A stretch of DNA of 22,121 bases from Bacteroidota bacterium (GTDB lineage: Bacteria; Bacteroidota; Kryptoniia; Kryptoniales; JAKASW01): positions 1-22,121 of the forward strand of contig JAJYOS010000007.1 of assembly GCA_021796055.1 (NCBI GenBank), given 5' to 3'. The translations under genes were made by a program, and so were the position numbers. The notes below the pieces were generated by a model. It ran no database searches, was not told the DNA's origin, and saw nothing but the letters and a program-made list of their open reading frames with translations. Position 1 is the stretch's first letter; each line of letters opens with the position of its first letter. Of the stretch, positions 15,943 through 22,121 are shown piece by piece.

Positions 15943-17318
15943 TGAAACTTATGAAGGTAACCTTAGCGGCGATCCTTATCCTCGCGCTGACTGCAAGCGC
16001 ACAGGAGACACGTCAGCTGACACTCGATCAGGCAATCGATATCGCCATAGGAAACAATCCGCTTGTCAAGGCAAAGAAGGCCGACGTCAAGGCGGCAGAG
16101 TCCAAGATGGAACAGGCCCGGTCATTCGAAGTGCCCACCGTAAATCTGATGTCACAATACTTTTATGCGAATAATCTGCCCGGAATGTTCTTGCAGGGAC
16201 CTAACCAGATTCCCGTGATGACGTCAAGCGGTCCGGTATCCGGCGAGTATGTAGTCACAAGACCGATGGCGCCTTTCGCGGATGAGAACAGGGACGTGTT
16301 CACCACAGACATAAATCTTGTCTATCCGCTGTATACAGGCGGCAAGATATCGAAAGCAAACGAGAACGCCGGCATACTGAAAGAAGCGGCAACGTCGGAT
16401 CTTGATGAGCAGAAAGACCAGCTGGTGCTCAATGTGACGACCGCTTTCGACAATGTCCTTTTGCTCGAAAAAGTCATAGATGTGAACAGGCAGGCATTAA
16501 GTCAGTTCGAGAAGCATCTGGAGCTGGCAAAACAGGCATACGCTAATGGAGTGCGATCTGAATTTGACGTCCTCACCTTCGAAAGCAAGGTCGACGAATT
16601 CAAGGCGAGGCTTGTCGACTTCGAAGGCAAACTCGATCTTGCGGAGTCGGGACTGAAGTCGCTCCTCGCGCTACCGATATCGGAACAGATAGAATGTGTA
16701 GGCGGACTGCAGCTGCCAGACTCCACCGCCCGGACGGACAGTGTCGACATTTACTCGTACGCAATCGCTCATAACTACCAGCTGAAGAGCCTGCGGCTCA
16801 AGAAGCAGATGCTTGGCAATTTGAAAACAATTACTGCCGCCGGGATGAAGCCGACGATTTTCCTCTTTGGAAACTACCATGTCTACCACGGTATGGACTT
16901 CCCTCCCTACGATAACGCGTGGAGGAACGGACTCGCGGCAGGAATAGGCCTCTCAATGCCAATCTTTAATGGTAACCTGACAAAGGGCCAGGTGGATGAG
17001 GTCGATGCATCCCGGAACATGGTGGAAGACTACGAGGAAGGAATGACGATAAAACTGCGGTTCGATATAAAGAATGTACTTATCAATATCGAGAACCTGC
17101 GTGCCAGGATGAGCGCTGAGGAAGTCCACCTCCAGGTCGCAAGCAAAGCCCATGAGATCGCGAAGGTGAGCTACCAGAACGGAATCATTACCGCAACCGA
17201 GCTTAACGATGCCGAGGTCCAGGTGGCAGCGGTTCAGACTTCCATTCTCAATTTCCAAAAAGACATACTTCTGGAATACGCGGAGTTGAATTATCTCGAG
17301 AGCAAGAGTGCGCAATGA
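15939..17318 (+). CDS. TolC-like outer-membrane efflux channel
   Basis: A 459-residue protein starting in an ATGA overlap with the permease stop, with GGGAG 8-9 bases upstream. The signal peptide is residues 1 to about 21 (ILILALTASAQE). Two outer-membrane-efflux repeats follow: LTLDQAIDIAIGNNPLVKAKKADV opens the first, and a YPLYTGGKISKANEN strand matches SMPIFNGNLTKGQVDEV in the second. Long heptad-rich helices lie between them. Length and plan match TolC/OMF proteins. It completes a tripartite exporter with the adaptor and permease and ends in an ATGA overlap with the next gene, so the flavoprotein is made from the same message. Confidence 0.92.
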   Translation: MMKLMKVTLAAILILALTASAQETRQLTLDQAIDIAIGNNPLVKAKKADVKAAESKMEQARSFEVPTVNLMSQYFYANNLPGMFLQGPNQIPVMTSSGPVSGEYVVTRPMAPFADENRDVFTTDINLVYPLYTGGKISKANENAGILKEAATSDLDEQKDQLVLNVTTAFDNVLLLEKVIDVNRQALSQFEKHLELAKQAYANGVRSEFDVLTFESKVDEFKARLVDFEGKLDLAESGLKSLLALPISEQIECVGGLQLPDSTARTDSVDIYSYAIAHNYQLKSLRLKKQMLGNLKTITAAGMKPTIFLFGNYHVYHGMDFPPYDNAWRNGLAAGIGLSMPIFNGNLTKGQVDEVDASRNMVEDYEEGMTIKLRFDIKNVLINIENLRARMSAEEVHLQVASKAHEIAKVSYQNGIITATELNDAEVQVAAVQTSILNFQKDILLEYAELNYLESKSAQ

Positions 17319-18883
17319 AATCGATCCATCATAGATCTGCCACACAGGTATTTGAATTCGAACAATCTGTTAAAATATCGGAGAATATCGTGAAAACACA
17401 TTTTGATGTAGTAGTTATCGGAGGAGGACCTGGTGGAACTCCTGCCGCAATTGATCTGGCCGCCAGAGGCAAGAAAGTCCTGCTCGTAGAAAAGAGCGGG
17501 AAACTCGGAGGGGCGTGCCTGTTCATTGGATGCATCCCATCTAAAATTATAAAGCACTCTGCCGATGAATACTACTTCGGCAAGGAACGGAAATCGGGAA
17601 CAAAACCATCGCACGAAGAGCGCGACACATACTGGACGCAGATACGAAGCAATATGGAGCGGATCCTCGGATCAAGATCGGGGGCAGCCTATGATGGTAT
17701 TCAGAAGCTGAAGAATCTTACCCTCGTCGGCGGTACTGCACGGTTTCTTTCAAACCACGAAGTGGAGATTGCCGGGAGCGACGGTGTAAATCTCACTGCC
17801 GAGTTCGATTATGCAATCATTGCACCAGGCGCGTCGTCGACGATACCGCCCTTCAAAGGAAACGCCACCGGCGAGTTGCTCACCAGCGAAACCATATTCA
17901 GCCGTGATTCTGTGCCTGAGTCTCTTGTGATTATCGGCGGCGGACCAATCGGCATCGAACTCGCGCAGATGTTTTCGAAGCTAGATGTGAAATGCACAGT
18001 CATCGAAGTAATGGATACCATTTTAAGCGGCATAGTGGAACCGGAGTTTGTCGACGGGATAACCGCAAGGCTTCGGAAACAAGGCATAGACATATTCACA
18101 TCTTCGCGTGTCACTGAGGTATCCCGCGCGGACGGCAAATTCATCGTGACATTCTCAGGTGCTGATGGAGTTACCAGAACAGTCATTTCCGAGCAGGTTC
18201 TTGTATCTGCCGGAAAAAAGCCAAACCTGGACGAGCTGAACCTTGCCGCGACCGACATAATGTACACTCCGAAAGGAATCGCCGTCAATGAATACCTGGA
18301 GACCAGCGTAAGCGGCATCTATGCGACCGGCGATGTAATAAATGCACCGAAGTTTGCTCATACTGCGACATACGAGGCGCACATCGTATCGGTCAACATC
18401 ATGAGAGGCAATTCTGCGAGACCAGACTTTACGAAGAACTCGTGGGTTTTGTTTTCCGATCCGGAAATTGCATCAGTCGGTTACACGGAAGGCGAGGCGA
18501 GGAAGAAAGGAAAAGACGTAGTAACGGGGGTCTACGATTACAGGATCGATGCGGTCACACAAATCAACGGCGATCCGTTTGGGTTTCTGAAATTCGTGGT
18601 TGATCGCCGGACCTCCGTCATTATCGGCGTCCATATCTTTGTGAAAGATGCAGGATCGGTGGTTGGCGAGGGGGCGCTCATAGTATCCAGAGGTCTAACC
18701 CTTCGCGATGTCGCTGACGCTGTTTATCCTCACCCTACCCTTTCAGAGGCGTATGGCTATCTTGCGAAAAGGATGATGCAGGCAGAAGCTGCGAAAGAAG
18801 CGGTACGGTCCGACCCTCCCGCACAAGATTCAATACTGGCGCAATCTTCCGGGAGGGAGACTGCAGGCAGCGTCCGGATTTAA
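17315..18883 (+). CDS. class I FAD/NAD(P) disulfide oxidoreductase (lipoamide dehydrogenase/mercuric reductase-like)
   Basis: A 522-residue flavoenzyme. FAD-binding VVVIGGGPGG lies at 32-41, the redox pair is Cys68-x4-Cys73 (ACLFIGCIPSK), NAD-binding IIGGGPIGIELA follows, then an ATGDV FAD motif. The dimer domain has the catalytic pair near His473 and Glu478 (HPTLSE). It lacks the N-terminal HMA domain and C-terminal Cys-Cys of mercuric reductase, and no pyruvate or 2-oxoacid dehydrogenase genes are near, so its disulfide substrate is unknown. The ATG at 17315 overlaps the tolC stop. However, a GTG at 17390 has CGGAG six bases upstream and gives the usual short N-terminus, so the true start may be there. 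The ~40-residue polar tail after the catalytic domain is extra. It may supply redox chemistry for the exported compound. Confidence 0.88.
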   Translation: MKSIHHRSATQVFEFEQSVKISENIVKTHFDVVVIGGGPGGTPAAIDLAARGKKVLLVEKSGKLGGACLFIGCIPSKIIKHSADEYYFGKERKSGTKPSHEERDTYWTQIRSNMERILGSRSGAAYDGIQKLKNLTLVGGTARFLSNHEVEIAGSDGVNLTAEFDYAIIAPGASSTIPPFKGNATGELLTSETIFSRDSVPESLVIIGGGPIGIELAQMFSKLDVKCTVIEVMDTILSGIVEPEFVDGITARLRKQGIDIFTSSRVTEVSRADGKFIVTFSGADGVTRTVISEQVLVSAGKKPNLDELNLAATDIMYTPKGIAVNEYLETSVSGIYATGDVINAPKFAHTATYEAHIVSVNIMRGNSARPDFTKNSWVLFSDPEIASVGYTEGEARKKGKDVVTGVYDYRIDAVTQINGDPFGFLKFVVDRRTSVIIGVHIFVKDAGSVVGEGALIVSRGLTLRDVADAVYPHPTLSEAYGYLAKRMMQAEAAKEAVRSDPPAQDSILAQSSGRETAGSVRI

Positions 18884-18898
18884 AAGGAGAACTCAGAC

Positions 18899-19219
18899 AT
18901 GTGGAAATCATGGACGAACGCGCTCCTGGGACTCTGGCTCATCTCGGCAGCATTTCTTGGCCTGGCCTCCGCCATCAATATCTGGAATGATATCACTGTA
19001 GGTGTGGTAATCGCAATAACCTCGTCGAAGATCATAAAGGATCGCGAGTGGCAGGGCTGGCTCGCGGTGGTGTTTGGCGCGTGGATAATAATTGCAGCCT
19101 TCATCCCCTCGTTGACCGGCGGGATCGGTTATATATACAACGATCTCATCTCCGGGCTCATCATCACGATCACGGGCTTTGCCTCGATGATTCGACGGGA
19201 TGAAGAGAGGTTGGCATGA
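18899..19219 (+). CDS. SPW-repeat-like small membrane protein
   Basis: A 106-residue protein with four hydrophobic helices in two similar halves. Each half has a GxW near its start (LLGLWLISAAF and VFGAWIIIAAF) and an ND-x3-G in the second helix (WNDITVGVVIAIT and YNDLISGLIITIT). This is the pattern of SPW-repeat proteins, whose function is not known, although the Ser-Pro-Trp triplet itself is not kept. AAGGAGA lies 8 bases before the ATG. It begins 15 bases after the oxidoreductase stop and is probably co-transcribed. Inner-membrane location is expected. Confidence 0.75.
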   Translation: MWKSWTNALLGLWLISAAFLGLASAINIWNDITVGVVIAITSSKIIKDREWQGWLAVVFGAWIIIAAFIPSLTGGIGYIYNDLISGLIITITGFASMIRRDEERLA

Positions 19220-19309
19220 GACAGCAAGCTACAAAACAGCTTTGGATTTCGCTGGGGCTTCCGGCCCTAATTGAACGGAATAAATCAAACCATGAAAGGA
19301 GATAAGAAA

Positions 19310-19438
19310 ATGAACTCGGCGACAATGATAACAGGGATATCGATTCTCACAGTAGGTGTGATATTGCTTGGATGGATCGGCTCGGCGATCGAGGATAAGC
19401 AACATCGAAGATCGACCGACCATACGCGTCATGCCTGA
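19310..19438 (+). CDS. small single-pass membrane protein, 42 residues
   Basis: The ATG at 19310 has a strong AAAGGAG nine bases upstream. The product has one hydrophobic helix (about residues 6-27, MITGISILTVGVILLGWIG), then a polar, His/Arg-rich tail (EDKQHRRSTDHTRHA). The ribosome site is among the best in the window, which argues for a real gene despite its length. An in-frame ATG 18 bases earlier is unlikely because the ribosome site lies inside that extension. It lies 90 bases after the SPW gene and 28 bases before the phospholipase start. No family is recognised; a membrane-anchored accessory peptide is one option. Confidence 0.6.
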   Translation: MNSATMITGISILTVGVILLGWIGSAIEDKQHRRSTDHTRHA

Positions 19439-19466
19439 TAATCCAATAAGAAAAAGGGATGGCTGG

Positions 19467-20507
19467 ATGAAATACCGTAATATTCTCCAGTCCCCCTTTA
19501 CCCTGGCATTAGGCGGAGGAGGCGCGCGCGGACTGGCTCACATCGGCGTTCTGAGAGCTCTTGAGAACGAAGGGATATTTCCTTCTCTCATCGTCGGCTC
19601 CAGCATGGGAGCGATCATAGGCGCCATGTACAGTCAGCTGCGCGACTCCTACCGCATTGAGGAGCTTGTGAAGGAACTGCTACACAGGGATTGCTTTACC
19701 GATTTGCGGCTAGACCTGATGCCTGAAAACTCACAGCCCGAGAATCACAGGTCGAGGAGACATCTCGTGGATTATCTTAGACGCGGCATATATTTCTCAC
19801 GTGTTGCAACGCGGGCCGGCGCAATTGACAATTCCATCCTTATGCATTTTCTGTCACGCCTGTTGAAGAACGAGGATATTCGTGAAACGAACATTCCCTT
19901 TGCGGCAGTGGCTGTTAGCCTGACCACGGCTGAGGAAGTGGTGCTCGATCATGGATCCATCATACAGGCAGTAGCAGCGAGCTCAGCGATACCGGGAGTG
20001 ATAACTCCAGTCGATATACATGGGAGCCCGCTCATAGACGGAAGTGTCCTGCAGGTAGTTCCGGTGACCGCAGCGAAGAGTCTATCAAAGTACCCTGTGC
20101 TCGCAGTTGACGTATCAAGAGATATCGCGCATGAGGCACCACCAAAGACCGGGTTGGATGTGCTAATACGAGCAGACCTGATAGCAAATCGCCGACTGAA
20201 CCAGCGAGCTCTGACGGCGGCTGATGTTGTGCTAAACCCGGAAGTCGGTTTGGCTGACTGGTCGGATTTCCACTCCATAGACACGCTCATCACTGCAGGC
20301 AGAGACGCTGCCACCTCTTTTCTACGACAGTCTCCATCAAAACACACGCTTCTCCAGGTGGACACAAAATCTGTAAGAAGGCAGGTGGAGCGTCGTTTTG
20401 AAGATCTTCAGGCCGCGGACATCCCGCACATCCAAGAAAACCTTAGACTCCGGTCAATCGACGCCCTTGCTTCGCATGCAGCCCAATCATCACGCCTGGA
20501 CAACTAA
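19467..20507 (+). CDS. patatin-like phospholipase (RssA/YlbK type)
   Basis: A 346-residue protein. The ATG at 19467 is chosen because AAGGGA lies 7-9 bases upstream; ATGs or other starts at 19431 and earlier lack a ribosome site. The oxyanion loop GGGGARGLAH (16-25) is followed by the nucleophile Ser46 in GSSMG. The catalytic Asp191 stands in LIDGS. This Ser-Asp pair with GGGxRG is diagnostic for bacterial patatins, which hydrolyse acyl esters of lipids. There is no signal peptide, so it should act in the cytosol or at the inner membrane. The C-terminal ~100 residues are helical and polar. It ends the plus-strand gene run and is convergent with the GH3 gene, 19 bases apart. Confidence 0.88.
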   Translation: MKYRNILQSPFTLALGGGGARGLAHIGVLRALENEGIFPSLIVGSSMGAIIGAMYSQLRDSYRIEELVKELLHRDCFTDLRLDLMPENSQPENHRSRRHLVDYLRRGIYFSRVATRAGAIDNSILMHFLSRLLKNEDIRETNIPFAAVAVSLTTAEEVVLDHGSIIQAVAASSAIPGVITPVDIHGSPLIDGSVLQVVPVTAAKSLSKYPVLAVDVSRDIAHEAPPKTGLDVLIRADLIANRRLNQRALTAADVVLNPEVGLADWSDFHSIDTLITAGRDAATSFLRQSPSKHTLLQVDTKSVRRQVERRFEDLQAADIPHIQENLRLRSIDALASHAAQSSRLDN

Positions 20508-20526
20508 CCTCTCAGTTCATCCAACG

Positions 20527-22121
20527 TCATTCCTGAATCTCCACCTTATCGCTGACAGGCATGGAGCGAGGAATATTTACAGTAGTCGAAATGACGCTTG
20601 CCGAGCTCCCGCCGACCATTATTTCCAAACCGCCCGCCTCGATGACGCGCTTCATGTGGGCATTGATGAAGGATATCTCATAGGGCGTAAGCTTGAATCG
20701 TAAAGTCCTGGTCTGACCAGGCTCAATTTCCACGCGCTGGAAACCTTCGAGCTGTTCGACTGGCCTCGTCACCGAGGCGCACTTCTGCCGGATATAGAGC
20801 TGCGCGATCTCCGCTCCTGCTCGCTTTCCGACGTTCTTCACCTCCGCCGTAACTATGAATCCATCGGTAACATTTGGATCGTTTGCCACCCGAAGATTTG
20901 AATACTTGAATTCCGTGTAACTCAATCCAAATCCGAAGGGATACTGTGGACCGATAGGGAGGTCGATGTACTTTGAAGTATAATGATTCGTTGGCGACGG
21001 CGGGCGACCGGTGTTCATGTGATCGTAGTAGATGGGAACCTGACCCACGGTTCTCGGGAATGAAGCGGTTAGTTTCCCACTCGGATTGTAGTCGCCGAAC
21101 AGCACATCCGCTATGGCATTCCCTGCTTCGGTTCCCAGGAACCAGGTCTCAAGAATGGCTGGGACATGTCCGGCCGACCATGCGATTGAAAGGGGCCGTC
21201 CGCTCATCAACACCTCCACCACGGGTTTGCCGAGCGCCACAATCTCCTTTGCAAGCTTCACCTGCACGCCGGGAATGTTGAGGAATGCGCGAGACTCGGC
21301 TTCGCCTGTCATGGTTCCGCGCTCACCTACCGCCAAGATTACAACGTCGGCTTTCTTCGCCGCTTTCAGCGCGTCGGCAAATCCAGCCTTCGACGTGTCG
21401 GTAATGCCGCATCCCCGCGCGTAGTACAACTTAGTCTGAGGAGAAAGTTTCGCCTTGATCCCATCGAGCAGGCTGACGACAGGTTCCGGCTTTCCCTGGC
21501 AATACCAGCTGCCAAGCATGTCGGACTTGTCGTCGGCGAGAGGGCCGATAACAGCTATGGATTTAACGTCCTTGTTCAGAGGAAGTAGGTGATTTTCATT
21601 CTTAAGCAACACGATAGCTTCGCGCGCTTCCTGCCGCGCTAATTCTAAATATGCCGGATGCATAAGCGACGTCTTCGCTTTCGAGACATCGACATAAGGG
21701 TGCTCAAACAATCCCATCTTAAACTTGATCCGCAGGATCCTTCGAACAGCATCGTTTATCACGCTCATCGACACTTTGCCTGACTTGACCAGCGCTTCGA
21801 GGTGATCGTGATACGGGCCGACCATGTCCATGTCGACACCCGCTTCGACAGCCTTCTGCGCCGCTTCAGCAGAGTCGCACGCAACGCCTTGATCGATAAG
21901 CTCACCGACGGCGTCCCAATCGCTGACGACAAATCCCCCGAAGCGCCACTCCCCCTTCAGTATGGTTCTGAGCGTGAATGGATTGGCGCTCGCCGGGACC
22001 CCGTCAAGATCATCGAAGGCACTCATAATCGTCTCGGCTCCGGCGTCGATCGCAGCTTTGTACGGCGGCAGATAGACATCGCGCAACGTTGTTTGCGAAA
22101 CATCCGCGGTGTTATAGTCGC
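20527..22121 (-). CDS. GH3 family beta-glycosidase, 5' end beyond window
   Basis: The frame is open through the window end (DYNTADVSQTTLRDVYLPPY continues upstream of any start codon), so the N-terminus is missing; about 531 residues are visible. The catalytic nucleophile is the Asp of VVSDWDAVGE (codon at 21919-21921), the GH3 signature. The alpha/beta sandwich domain follows (SIAVIGPLADDKSDMLGSW, VVILAVGERG, and PVVEVLMSGRP), then a typical FGFGLSYTEFKYSNL link and a fibronectin-III-like C-terminal domain (VKNVGKRAGAEIAQLYI). The order matches BglX-type beta-glucosidases and xylosidases. It removes terminal sugars from oligosaccharides, probably in the periplasm, but the signal peptide is outside the window. 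Together with the GH79-like protein it points to plant or algal glycan use. Confidence 0.93.
   Translation of the reverse strand, partial: DYNTADVSQTTLRDVYLPPYKAAIDAGAETIMSAFDDLDGVPASANPFTLRTILKGEWRFGGFVVSDWDAVGELIDQGVACDSAEAAQKAVEAGVDMDMVGPYHDHLEALVKSGKVSMSVINDAVRRILRIKFKMGLFEHPYVDVSKAKTSLMHPAYLELARQEAREAIVLLKNENHLLPLNKDVKSIAVIGPLADDKSDMLGSWYCQGKPEPVVSLLDGIKAKLSPQTKLYYARGCGITDTSKAGFADALKAAKKADVVILAVGERGTMTGEAESRAFLNIPGVQVKLAKEIVALGKPVVEVLMSGRPLSIAWSAGHVPAILETWFLGTEAGNAIADVLFGDYNPSGKLTASFPRTVGQVPIYYDHMNTGRPPSPTNHYTSKYIDLPIGPQYPFGFGLSYTEFKYSNLRVANDPNVTDGFIVTAEVKNVGKRAGAEIAQLYIRQKCASVTRPVEQLEGFQRVEIEPGQTRTLRFKLTPYEISFINAHMKRVIEAGGLEIMVGGSSASVISTTVNIPRSMPVSDKVEIQE

Noticed and set aside
17315..18883. 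Mercuric reductase and a mercury-resistance operon
   Set aside because: No HMA domain, no C-terminal Cys pair, no MerR, MerT or MerP nearby; the general fold is shared by many disulfide reductases.

Overview
The window reads as a chromosomal segment of a Gram-negative bacterium. Two outer-membrane barrel proteins, a TolC channel and several Sec signal peptides show the outer membrane. A sigma-54 activator, a phosphate-selective-type porin, secreted glycoside hydrolases and a beta-helix protein fit the Bacteroidota/Ignavibacteriota (FCB) group. That placement is inference from protein style; there is no rRNA or marker gene here. I see no tRNA, rRNA, CRISPR array or classical transposase.

Left part (1-4669, minus strand): a secreted beta-helix protein cut by the window start, a long apparently non-coding stretch that may hold a decayed gene, and a secreted GH79-type glycoside hydrolase. 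The right edge carries a GH3 beta-glycosidase cut by the window end, so carbohydrate degradation frames the window.

Central-left operon (4670-8392, minus strand): tetR, an FmdE-domain protein with a zinc ribbon, a TauE/SafE-type permease, an OprO/P-type porin and a second FmdE-zinc-ribbon protein, separated by 10-57 bases. A perfect 14-bp palindrome lies between a sigma-70-like promoter and tetR, and a second inverted repeat lies before the first FmdE gene. The set looks like one regulated route for a small molecule: outer-membrane pore, inner-membrane permease and two cytosolic metal-binding proteins. I know of no described system with this composition, and it is my main candidate.

Central-right (8593-18883, plus strand): a multi-TM histidine kinase and an NtrC-type sigma-54 response regulator. 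A sigma-54-like sequence precedes the kinase, and a second one precedes an operon downstream. That operon encodes an outer-membrane barrel, a lipoprotein HlyD-type adaptor, an ABC-2 permease without an ATPase gene, a TolC-like channel and a flavin disulfide oxidoreductase; the last four genes overlap at their start and stop codons. Between kinase/regulator and operon sits a GxxExxY-family gene on the opposite strand, bracketed by two direct copies of a ~73-bp hairpin repeat, which looks like a small inserted unit. After the operon come a two-unit SPW-type membrane protein, a 42-residue membrane protein and a patatin-like phospholipase.
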